Shown piece by piece: positions 36,540 through 47,714 of a stretch of DNA of 64,000 bases. Below the pieces are notes generated by a model, which saw only the letters and a program-made list of their open reading frames with translations, ran no database searches and had not been told where the DNA came from. The stretch comes from Pectinophora gossypiella (lineage: Eukaryota; Arthropoda; Insecta; Lepidoptera; Gelechiidae), in NCBI RefSeq assembly GCF_024362695.1, contig NC_065408.1, positions 8,246,001 to 8,310,000 on the forward strand. The letters run 5' to 3'. Position 1 is the first letter of the stretch, and each line of letters opens with the position of its first letter. A program made the translations under genes and the position numbers.

Positions 36540-36840
36540 TTTAGGTAAACTAATACCTAAGGATATAATGTTTTCAGAGACCTGTACTGGGTGGACAGTT
36601 AAGGTTGTAGACATAGGTATAATATGGTATAGATGTTTCCTGTGAACAAATAGGTCGAATATGATGAACTATGATGAGATGGTAGACGATATCAAGACAG
36701 ACCACTAATCCGATAATCGGATGACATTGTGAGGTATGAGACTTGCACAGGATCGAAAATAATGGCGTGAAAGAAAGGAGGCCTATACCCAGCAGTGGGT
36801 GGATACAGGCTGAGTAGATAGATATAACGAACAAATGCGT
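36540..36840. repeat. LINE-like fragment upstream of PTTH
   Basis: The words GGCGTGAAAGAAAGGAGGCC and CCCAGCAGTGGGTGG, followed by TAGATAGATAT, recur near 60690-60750 and 41930-41945. They are typical of the 3' parts of lepidopteran non-LTR elements. Limits are approximate. Confidence 0.4.
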
Positions 36841-37543
36841 ATATGCAAAAGCAAAAGCAGTAAATTAAATGAAGACCATCTCGGTGTTATCAGCCATTAG
36901 TCATGACGATGTCCATAATATGATCACACCCGTGATCCTTACGGTGTAGGCAGAGTAGAACTACGTCGGCCTATTACTGAATCCGACTCTGTAGGTAACC
37001 CATCCCACCTTAGCCTGCACTCACACTTATCTCACGCCATTTATAAAGATAGAGGGGGTGACAACGTCCAGGGTAACAATATCGTTATTAATTCAATCAT
37101 CTATCGATAATCACATCTAATCTCAGTTTTCACAACGTATGGAACATTTTTATCTCAACAGAATTTGCAAGACTTACCTTTTATTTGAATTTTTATTTTT
37201 CTTACGTTCTGTCTAACTTGATAAACTGAATGTATGTATAGGCTGGTAACCTGTTGCTTAAGGACAAGTCATGTCCTTGAGAGGATCCAGATATTTACTG
37301 CGGCTTTCGTATGCAATAAAACTATAGCCCCAGCATAGAATAAGAAATTAATACTACGTAGCCCCACGTTGGGCGCCAATTGCAGTGAGTTCGGAATTTG
37401 GATATCTTTAGCCGAAATCTTGGTCATTAGGCATTCTACGTGATTTTTGTACTAATCTTATAAATTATGACTATTCAATATTGACAAATCGAATCTTCAA
37501 GGTTCGGGGTGTGGAATAAAATAATAAAGTTAATCAAACGGTC

Positions 37544-37549
37544 TTTATT
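37544..37549 (-). terminator. poly(A) signal, distal cassette of zinc-finger gene 2
   Basis: Minus-strand AATAAA lies about 70 bases after the stop at 37617, giving the distal terminal exon its own 3' end. Confidence 0.55.
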
Positions 37550-37616
37550 TAAAAACATTTTTTAACATTAATTAGGTAATAATCACATCTTTAAAACTTT
37601 TTCTATTCTGTGAACA

Positions 37617-40269
37617 TCATGATTCATTCATACCTATCTGGAAGTCGACGACAATCTGTTTTGATTCTAACGCCTTCACCGCCTGCTCGAATGCGAGGGC
37701 GGCCTGTGGCCCGTCGAAGGGGTTGAGAGGTTTATCATCTTTGAGTAGCCCGTGTACTCTGAGCATAAGATCTCTCATCAGTATCTTCTCCTGTTTCAAT
37801 ACTTCCTCGTTCATCACGTAAACGGAGCGTCGCTTGAGGAACACGCCGTGCTTCTTGAAGCAGTGTCGGTTGAAGTCGTGCTTGTAGCTGTACGGCTGCG
37901 AGCAAATCTGGAAGATAAATACGCAAATATAACCTCGTAACATCCGGTTTTCCAGGTACAACAGTAAAACAATAGGGCTTTACTACCTTTAATTTATTAG
38001 TAAAGTTCGGGGTAGGTGGCAACCCTAAACATACACGACTATTCTGTTACTCATATGTCAAATATCAACCAAATACCCATTAATTACGACAGCAATGCCG
38101 TTATCTATCAGTCACCAACTTTACTGGTATTTATACCCAAATACCTATTAACTTGTAACTAAAACGTAAAAATCTTCAATGTGATCACTTTATGTCATGT
38201 AGAAAGTAGAAACTTAGATTTATGTATAAGTATGTCGGTCTTCTGCTCCATTTTACGGGCACGTGTAGCCCTTTGAGTAGCCAATGTACGGCCACGAGCA
38301 TTAATATGTATAATACACTTTGGTACCATGTCACATTAACTTTTTTGACAAATTGAATTGTAAGTCTCACTAAATGTCAAATATGTTAGTGCGACAGAGT
38401 CCTAATGTGGGTACATTATATTGCTTATGACTGTAACTACCTAATTAAAGTACGAAAAGGCAAGTTTAGAGCAGCGATCAATTTTGACACTGATTTGCCA
38501 CCGCGAATATTGACTGCTGAATGAAGTGGATTGGACAAATTAAGTATTTTAAGGTCGTAAGGCCCAAAGTCCTTTTAAAATCCAAATCCCATTGTTTAAC
38601 TATTGTGTCTGTAAATCCGGGCCTTACGAGGATATTATAATAGCAAATAACTTAAAGAAACTACGCTTCAGTCGCTAACACGCCTCCAATGCAGGTGCTG
38701 CGGTAACTTGAAAATAGTTTGAGAAATACATGCAAACGAGTAGGTACATTTATAAATAGGTATTTGAACGCACCTCGCATTTGTATGGCCTCTCGCCTGT
38801 ATGCACTCGCATATGATGCCGCAGTCCGTATTTGTTGTAGAACGACATGTTGCACTGATCACACATCACAGTCTTGCTGGCAGAGTTGTGCATCAAACGG
38901 TGGCGCCGCAACGCGTTTCTCTGTTATTAAGAGCAGACTATGAACACAAACCTTTTTGAAGGGTTAAAAAAAGCTTCTGCAGCAGATAACAGCTCCATGT
39001 TTAAATAGTCGACAGGCTAGTTTGCAACTAGTCAAATCAGTTACTTTTTACTAAACATCAAAACACTAAATTAGTATGTAGAAGTAGATTTTGCTACGAA
39101 TAAATAATAAAGATTTTGTATGAAAAAGCATACTATAACGTCATAGAAAACGTGATAAAATGTCGGACATATTACGTTTTTTTCAAAAAAAAGAAAATGT
39201 TTTTCGTTAGTTTTAAATCTGTCTTTATTTAGTAATTAGAATTTCATAATTTATCATGCATGAACCTAGTGCACGACCCAATTATAGGTACCTATAAGTA
39301 GGTATGCAAGAACACAAGAGCTGCCGCATATACTGATTTATGTTATCTTTGGCTGCCGCAGTAAAAAGACGAAAGGTGAAAGATTACAATATCATGCACG
39401 ATCCACCCATACTCTACATATATTGTTAATTAAGTAACTATGAAACAGTAAATAATCATACACTTACCCGTTTAAATGCTTTATTGCAAATATCGCAAAC
39501 GTAATTAGTTTCCGTCGAATGCATTTGTAGGTGACTGAAATTACGTAAAAAAAATTGAATGTTTCAGACATTTGATAAACATACGCTATATAATAAACAT
39601 ACACCCGGGTATTTCGAAAAACCATCTACAATATTCCGTCTATGTGGTGGTTAGTCGTTGTTAGATTAGAATTCTGTGGTTTCTGCCTACCCCAACGGGA
39701 AAGGCGTGTTTTTATGTATGTATATATATGAGGTTGAGGCCTTATCGGCATGATAGTTTATTTTTATGGACTGCTGTAGGCTCTGCACGGCAACCGCGCC
39801 GAGCGCAGCGCGGTTATCATGCAGACTCTGCAGGTGAGCATCTGCCCATGTACATATATTAATTATTGAGTAGATGTCTAGACACAAACTGTCTAGATAC
39901 AAGTAGTGCAAAATAAACATAGCATATCATCATCATCTCAGGCCTTACATCTTTATCAGATGATTCAAACAGCGTTTCTGTAGCAGCTTTTAAAATGGCT
40001 GTATAAAGTCCAATGCGAGAGCGACAGTAGCGGCCGCACGACTGGCATTGGGTTGAGCATATAGGTAGAACTTAGACAACATTAGGTACAAAAGATGTAC
40101 ATAATAAGATCAATTAGATACCTCTTTAATGACTGCTTGTCGTGGAAAGCAGCTATGCAATATCCACATTTGAAGTCCTTTGTGTCGTTGTGGCGCTTTT
40201 TATGTGATATCAGACCGGAAGCGGTAAAGAACGCTTTACCGCATATTTCACATTTATATGACCGCTCAC
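37617..40269 (-). CDS. distal alternative four-exon finger cassette of zinc-finger gene 2
   Basis: Four exons (40269-40122, 39534-39468, 38920-38774, 37907-37617) duplicate exons 7-10 of the gene at 40843-45403 with the same phases. There is no ZAD or start codon of its own. The first exon needs one carried nucleotide, exactly what exon 6 (43690-43466) leaves, so exon 6 can splice here and give QHT|GERSYKCEICGKAFF. That isoform has 540 aa, one ZAD and six fingers. Fingers in the first exon differ strongly from the proximal copy (CEICGKAFFTASGL against CEDCGKGFFAAKHL). The last exon is nearly identical and ends with a short extra tail, GMNES. All four exons keep splice sites and open frames, and a poly(A) signal follows, which argues for use rather than decay. 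A mixed or unused copy cannot be excluded without RNA. Confidence 0.75.
39008..39285. repeat. relative of the 271-bp nested repeat
   Basis: It shares TCAAATCAGTTACTTTTTAC, TTTAGTAATTAGAATTTCAT and the GTGCACGACCC end with 18424-18694. It lies in an intron of the distal cassette. Confidence 0.55.
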
Positions 40270-40785
40270 CTGTAATCAAGGAAACCAGTTATACAGTAGA
40301 CATTTGTTTGGTGTTTTCTTCAGATTCTCAATCAAAACTATGAATCTGAAGTTGGTATGGACTGTAGATTTTTCTGGAAGTATTTACTCGATGGATTAAA
40401 AACAGTGCATTTGTTTAGGTAAGTATATAACTACATCCGGGAGTTTGTACAGGATGATTGGGAACCATAACCTTGGATGTCTCTAAGTTCTGATTTTTTA
40501 TACTATTATTTTGCTGACAATTTCTTTCTTTATAATATTCTCTCATTAATATTAAATATATGAAAAATGATAATAGAAAGAAACAGTTTTATATCAGCCA
40601 AAATGGACTATAGCTATATGAGTATTATGGCTACATTACGCGGTAAGGATAAAATTTAGATTGAAAACTCCTTTTATAGTGAAGGTAGCTAATAACCCAC
40701 TGACATCTGGAATCGCGTATATTATAGGAACTACCTATTACTTGTCTAGGTGGTAGAAAAAAATACTGAATATAATCTGAAAATA

Positions 40786-40791
40786 TTTATT
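40786..40791 (-). terminator. poly(A) signal, proximal cassette of zinc-finger gene 2
   Basis: Minus-strand AATAAA lies 52-57 bases beyond the stop at 40843, upstream of the distal cassette. Choice between this site and the distal one would select the isoform. Confidence 0.55.
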
Positions 40792-40842
40792 TATATTATA
40801 GTTATTTTGTAACGAAGTAATAATCAGAATATAATAATTCGT

Positions 40843-43800
40843 TCATATCTGGAAGTCCACAACAATCTGTTTTGTTTCTAACGCCTTCACCGCTTGCTCG
40901 AATGCGAGGGCGGCCTGTGGCCCGTCGAAGGGGTTGAGAGGTTTATCATCTTTGAGTAGCCCGTGCACTCTGAGCATGAGATCTCTCATCAGTATCTTCT
41001 CCTGTTTCAATACTTCCTCGTTCATCACGTAAACGGAGCGTCGCTTGAGGAACACGCCGTGCTTCTTGAAGCAGTGTCGGTTGAAGTCGTGCTTGTAGCT
41101 GTATGGCTGCGAGCAAATCTGGAAGATACCCATATTTTTTATGAAATCTTACACCTAAACTCACGAGTGTACAGATCTACAAAACCAAAGTCATGACAAT
41201 TTGCAATCATTCTTGGCATTCGCGTTCTTCTCTCGTTTAGAAGGCGTGGTGAAAGTATTATAATAATTTCTTAAGTTGTGTAAATAATATCGTTAGCGTC
41301 AGAATACCTCGTTGCCTGTTGAGTTCGGCAGTGAAAGTTGAGTATTTGATAGTTTTCATCATAAATTAATTTAAAAAATAAACACAGTTTACATCATAGA
41401 TTTTCGGTCTATTTCCCACTGATTATGTCCATCATGTTACACAACAGAGACAACTCTTTAGTCAATTTCTACGACCAGCCGATATAATAAACAACATTGA
41501 TTACTCTGGAGTATTTGTTGCCAAATACTTTTACAAAGTTTAACTCACCTCGCATTTGTACGGCCTTTCGCCAGTATGTATTCGCATATGATGCTGCAGT
41601 CCATATTTGTTGTAGAACGACATGTTGCACTGATCACACATCACAGTCTTGCTGGCAGAGTTGTGCATCATGCGGTGGCGTTTCAACGCGTAACTCTGTG
41701 TAACATGAGAAAAATGTAAGCACTAACACGCTACGAACAAACAGACGCACAGCCGCTAAGGTTTTTTTACTAAAATAGCGTACGAACCTTGTTGTAAATA
41801 CGTATACATTAAGTTATGCATGTAGTATAAGTTCGTTTTCTCAAATTAAGATGTTATGATGGTTAAATTAAAGAGCAATATCGGTTATAGTGCCCGTCAT
41901 TACGCCCATCATCATTATCAGCCCTACGACGCCCACTGCTGGGCGTAGGCCTCCCCCAAGGATCTCCACGACGACCGGTCCTGCGCTGCCCGCATCCAGC
42001 GACTTCCCGCGACCTTCACCAGATTGTCGGGCCACCTTCAAAAACACTACGCGTGGTCATTGTGACTAAATTCGATCTCGACGCACCGTCGCTTAGTAAC
42101 AAAATGCGCCGCCGCCGCGGACGTTTTTTTACGGAGTATGGTAGTAGGTATTTATTTGCATACAAGGTCAATGGGTTATAGAAATATAACCGAAAAAGAA
42201 TACGGTAATTACGGAGACCATTGAAACCCCCCAACTGTGAGCGTGCTTGCATACTATGTGATATTTTGTAAGTCAATCATGGAATGGATTTCCAGCCAAT
42301 TTTTGCCAGTTAATACACTTACCCGTTTAAATCCTCTGTTGCAAATATCGCAAATGAAATTTCTTTCCGTCGAATGTCTATATTTCAAGTGACTGAAAAT
42401 AACATAGAAATAGCAATTAGATATAGTCTATCATTTTAGTAAGGACATTTGTAGATGCATAGGGCAATTGGTAGATGTAGGTATATGCCAACATACACTA
42501 CTTATTTCAGCCAACATTCATTCCAAAAATCTGAAGTATTTAGAGTTGATCAATTTACCTCATGATGAGTTTCACAATTAATAATCTATCCCTTACATTA
42601 TATGGATAAGACAAAATGTATGTGCAGAGGATTTTCCATAGGCAATGGGAGCAAGACGCCTAAGAGTAGAACTGGAACTTGACTTCTGGCATTGCCAAAA
42701 AAATTTAAATCCGATCTGAGAGAAATAGCCCATGACGAGACATCGTAATAGAGAAAGAAGTGCTGTGTCGAGGATTAGAAAGTCTTCATAATACTTACTT
42801 AATTAAAGACGGCCTTATATTGAAAGCTGCTGTGCAAAGATCACATTTAAACTCCCTTGTACCAGAGTGTATTTTACGATGTTTTATAAGGTGTTTAGCA
42901 GCGAAGAATCCTTTACCGCAATCTTCGCATTTAAATGATCGCTCTCCTGTAATCAAAGAAAAAATGTTCCAATACAACAGAAGTAAATGGGATAAGTACT
43001 TCTTGAATGTTCACACAACTCCAATAGATTATAAAGAATTGGAAATTATAACAATTATAGTAGATATGGGATGAACATTCTTATGTACATGAAAACTAGG
43101 AAACAACAAGACTGCTATACTTATCTGTTAAATTTGTAGACAACAATCACTCCCGTATCGATTAAAGTAGCTTGAAGCAAGTTGCAATCAAGATATAAGG
43201 TTTAATTCATCACAGCCACAAACTGGCTGTCAAGATATTATTTATAAAGTATTTAAACTAATTTAGTAGCTATGCTATGCTTTGGATGGAGATCCAAAGC
43301 CATTATTATTATAATGTTTCATACTATGTTTCCTCTGCTGTGGAACATCAACCACTTTATAACTGAAGTAGTTTTCAATCAGTAATGTTTTTACGTTTGT
43401 CATTTCTATGACAAACTACTAGTCAAAATTGCTTTGAATAACAGTAACATGTGAAAAAATCATACCTGTGTGCTGCAACAAATGGGGTTTCAAAGTTTTA
43501 GTCATTAATCCACAGTAAGGACACATTTCTAGTTTTTGATAACATTTTCTTTTTTTATCCGATTTTTCTTTATTTTTTACAGGACAAGTATAAATAAGCT
43601 TTAAATCTTTTAGATATACAGGCTTTATATTGAGTTTTACTACTCCTTCGTCACTTTTATCTGTTTTTTTTTGAGATCCTATTCTTTTGTCTGAAACAAA
43701 ATATCAACTTAGAGATCATCCAAAATAACAGCAGATTTAGTAAGAAAAAAATATTATTTTATATTTCCTGTTGGTTCTAAGTAGTTATAACAAAATTATT

Positions 43801-45403
43801 TCTGTAAATACATAGAACGAAAATCTTAAATGTGTAACCTACTTGTTGCTTGTTTCTTGTTCTTAGATTTACAGTTTTTGTTCTTTTGAAGTGCTGAAGG
43901 AATATAGTCATCATCTCCATCATTTGGGTCATAATCATCTGGTACATAATCCATGTCAATATATTTTTTTTCTGAAAAGAATGGTAAAGTGTGAAGTCAT
44001 TTTCAATAGCTATTTTCCTATTGGAAATTACAATAACTTTATATTATGTCACTCTTCATTTACACAGACAGAAGCAGGGGGGTTAAAATGCCCACATCGA
44101 AGCAATTCATCTAAGAAAGTAATATTGCAATTTGACATTTGCACATGTAAAAGTAAGTGCGCAATGCAAACAACTGTCAAATAGTAATATTGCTTTCTTA
44201 GATGAATTGCTTCGATGAGGCCATTTTAACCCCCCAGATCCAACTTTTATGTCAGAGGGTAGGAAGGGGGGGGGGGTTTACCAGGTTGCAGACAACCTAT
44301 CTCCATAAAGAATTAGATAAAATTGAACATTAAATGTGCAACTTACTTGTCGCATGTTTCTTGTACTTAGTTTTAGTGTTTTTCTTCTTTCGAAGTGCTA
44401 ATGGAATATTGTGATCATCTTCATCAGTTGGATCATAATTATCTGCTGCCCAATCATCTGCTATATAGTCATCAATGTTCTGTAAAAGATTAATAAAATT
44501 TATATTTATGTTGGATGAAATGTTCTATATCAATTTGTGAAATGTGTGTTTATTTACTTACATCTGCACAGCCATCATCATCAGGATCCTCCTTAATTGA
44601 CTTTAGAAACTCTAAGACTGGCACTGGTTGTCCAAAACCAACATTGTTGGTTGCACTAGGCCTTTTTATTACTGTATTATTGTAATTGAGTTCAAAGACT
44701 CCCTCTGTAAAATATTCCTTAAAATCTTCACACTTAGTCATATTTGGTTTGCTATCTACATCTATTTCAAGTTTTATATCATTTATATTATTAAACTGAA
44801 ACTTTTTCAGCTTTGCATTATCATTCAGTGCTGCATTAGACCTGTAAAATCATCATCTTACTATAAAACATCTTACTACAAAATGAATATATTTCTTCTC
44901 TTTCTATACCTAGTCCCCAACTATTTATTTTGTACTACAACATCAGAAGTACCTAGGTATTTCACCATGCTTACCTTTCAATCAGGAGTTTAAATTCGTA
45001 AGAATCTCTAAGTCCTTTGCGACATGCGCGACATATTTTGTCAGTAATTCCATCATCTTTCAAAATCTAATAACAGGAATATTACAAAAATTAAAGGATA
45101 GTAAATCAGACAAATATTTAAGTACAAAACAAAATTATTCAGCCCGAAATAATACAAAAGTTCACTCTTATTGCTTAGAAGGATATCATTGAACCTATAC
45201 AAAATGTAGTATGTTGAATAGTTAATTAAATAAAACGTCTATCCTTATATCCTAATAATAATTAAGAATATATGAAGAAAAATGATGGGTACCTTTATAT
45301 TCGTCAATGAGCGTACCATTTCAACGTACTGTGTATCCTTATCGCTTATAAATATTGATAAGCAATTCTTTTTGTAACCTAAACATATCCGACACTTATC
45401 CAT
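40843..45403 (-). CDS. ZAD C2H2 zinc-finger protein 2, proximal isoform, 10 exons, 536 aa
   Basis: Exons: 45403-45293, 45066-44975, 44841-44562, 44479-44347, 43971-43843, 43690-43466, 42946-42799, 42392-42323, 41695-41549, 41118-40843. All junctions are GT-AG and phases close. Exons 1-2 encode the ZAD (MDKCRICLGY ... KICRAC). Exons 3-5 encode an acidic linker in which exons 4 and 5 are themselves duplicates (NYDPTDEDDHNIPLAL and DYDPNDGDDDYIPSAL). Exons 6-10 encode six fingers and a helical tail (MNEEVLKQEKILMRDLMLR). Domain order, phases and several exon lengths (92, 148, 67/70, 144/147) match zinc-finger gene 1, so the two are paralogues. Predicted nuclear DNA-binding regulator, targets unknown. 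Exon 6 can also splice to the distal cassette at 40269-37617. Confidence 0.88.
41920..42035. repeat. non-LTR retroelement fragment
   Basis: The segment has CCCACTGCTGGGCGTAGGCC and CTGCGCTGCCCGCATCCAGC, a GC-rich block typical of a repeated lepidopteran LINE family and unlike the AT-rich intron around it. Confidence 0.5.
44077..44235. mobile_element. intact 159-bp hairpin MITE between duplicated exons 4 and 5
   Basis: The ends GGGGGGTTAAAATG and CATTTTAACCCCCC and the inner arms (CATCGAAGCAATTCATCTAA and its complement) form a near-perfect palindrome. Other copies are at 61327-61485 and, split, at 18331-18724. Confidence 0.8.
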
Positions 45404-47089
45404 GGATAAATAATAATAATAATATTTTAGACAAAAATACAAAAACCATTTACAACATAGTATTACTCTTTGATTTACAAACAGCACAACAGCCGTGAAT
45501 GTTCCAGTGACATTGACAGTTAAGTAGAGGGTTGCTAGATGTGTAATGGAATTTCGCAACAATACTATTTCATGTTCCTCAAAAGTTCAAAACTATTTTG
45601 TGTAATAAATATAATTATTATAAATATAAATGACTGAAATCGTCAAGTGTCATGTCACTTTCAATGTCTGTCGAATAGTTGAGATGGAGACGGAATGGTT
45701 GAGAAAAAAAACTTTCCTCGTCATCGTTTTTATTTCCCCGAAACTTTCAAAAGTTGTTTTTTCCACAAAATAGCGAAAAAATACCCAAACTGGCAACTTG
45801 CAACCTGTTATTTTATAATCTGTCATAAATAAAACTAAAATAAAATATGACTAGCTGCGTTCATTTTAGTTAATTCACGCACGTGTCTTAGGTCTTCGTA
45901 AGTCTTATTCCATCATTCATTGTATCACAATTGTATCATCATATCTCCATCTATTTACCTATAGAAGCTACGGAAGTGCTCAGATGTACAATATTTTACA
46001 CGTAAACACATATTACCATATTACCCAGTAGACTGATTCGTAAGATGAAAGCATTTGGTAGTTAAGCACTATTATGATGATGATTATTGTATATAAACCA
46101 GGTGAATACTTAAATAGGTCGTCATCGGATAGTTTCACACCACCGGAAGTCAATAATAACACTAAGGATTTTAATTTCCGGTGCTCTGACTCACCCGCAA
46201 CGCCACCTCTTCGACATCATTACATACAACGTATCTACACACATAAACTGTTGTTCGTAAACAATTAATTAAGTCATCATTTTGAGAAGATAACATACAG
46301 TTACATCTTGCCATTGAGACCTTGAGATGCATAAGATGAACTCGTGAACCGTATGGTGGCAGCGTAATATATCAGCAGGTACGTTACAGGTAGTAGGTAC
46401 CTAAGTACCCACTCCAATATTTTGGAGAGGACGACTTGCCCAGGATCATAAGCAGTTGAACGCAATGTTTTTTACTCCCGGTTCTGTAGAAAATTGTACT
46501 TAGCAAATGCAATCTCGGACCTGTTTCATTGGACGAGTGACCATTTAGAAGCTTGATGCACTTAGATTCTGAAATAGGTAGGTACCTACATCGGGAAGCA
46601 TGTTGCAAGCAATTGGTCCTTAGTACCGATATCAGATCATTTACCTCCATAACGGAGAACTCACACCTGTGATCCTTATTAAGGAGGGCACAGCTACAAG
46701 TAAGTAGTCAAAGCAGTAAGTACTTACCTACTTAGATAAAGCGAGTTTGGGCTTTGTATTAAAAGCCCCAAGATGGATATTAAGCAGCTGAACGCATTTT
46801 ACATTTGTTCTTCACCTCCAGTCCTACAAATAAAACATCGTAACAACGTGAGAATAGCTTCAGAGAAGGTGCCGTGGTTTAATATTTAGGTATGTAGGTT
46901 GAAACACGAAAAAAATTACCGCCTTTTTTATTTAGTTTTGCTGATGGTAACTGTGAGGAGTCTTTGGCGGCTCAATAGTAACCCTGATACCAGGGTTGAT
47001 GAGGTTGGTACTCCACCTCACAACGCACACAATAGAAGAAGACGGTACCTGTCCACCAGCCAGGACCCAGGCACAAGGGCACGCAGTAG
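45404..47089. other. spacer without supported genes
   Basis: Only short open frames are present. A SINE tail fragment with TTGATGAGGTTGGTACTCCA is at about 46955-47040. The first few hundred bases should hold the promoter of zinc-finger gene 2, but no core element stands out. Confidence 0.45.
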
Positions 47090-47714
47090 CAATGTAGAAC
47101 GGTAGCGTCGAGCAAGCAGAGGGCGGAGGGCGGGCGGCGGCGCAGTGGGCGCGTTTCCCCTCGTGGTGCGGGCGCCGGGCGTGTGAGTCAGCGCGGGGCG
47201 CGGGGCCGCGCGGGCGCCGCGGTGCAAGCGCGCGCCGCTGCAGTGTCGCACGCGCCGCCCGCGGCTCACATCGCTCCTCGCGCTAGCCGCCGCGCCTCCC
47301 CGCTCTGCCGCACCACGCGTCCGCTGGGCGCGTCGCGCGGGCCGCGGGCCAGGCCCGCGAGCCTGCTGCTGCTGGCCGCGTGGCTGGCGGCCGCCGTCGC
47401 CGACCTGGCCTGTCCGCAGGAGCCACCGGCGGCGCAGGTCGCGTGCGCCTCCTGCCGCTCGTACGAGAACGCGCGCGAACACAGCCTGCGAGTGATCCGC
47501 GAGAGCTTGCTGGCGAAGCTCGGGTTCACGCAGGCGCCGAACACGACGGGCCGGCAGCTGCCGCCGGTGCCAGCCGACCTCATGGAGCGCTACGAGCGCC
47601 GCCCGCCGCCGCCCGGCGTGCAGGCCGACGCGCCCTCCAACTCCCGCACGCTGGTCACTCACGTCGAGCAGGACGACTTCCTCGCCCGCACCGAGAACGT
47701 CCTTATCTTTGCGC
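47090..47714 (+). CDS. myo: GDF8/11 (myoglianin)-type TGF-beta propeptide exon, partial
   Basis: One exon in a GC-rich island. The frame contains a hydrophobic signal-type core (SLLLLAAWLAAAVA), a Cys pair (ACASC), then SLRVIRESLLAKLGFTQAPN and HVEQDDFLARTENVLIFAR. These follow the start of the myostatin/GDF11/myoglianin prodomain (C-x-x-C, a helix with I--QLL-KL-L-EAPN, then T--V--FA). In insects myoglianin regulates muscle, synapse and endocrine gland growth and acts upstream of moulting hormone output. The exon ends at a GTTAGT donor at 47715. The cysteine-knot domain was not found in the window; it may lie beyond a long intron. The frame is open from 47090 but has no ATG before 47581, after the conserved block, so the start must come from an upstream exon or there is a sequence problem. 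Confidence 0.75.
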
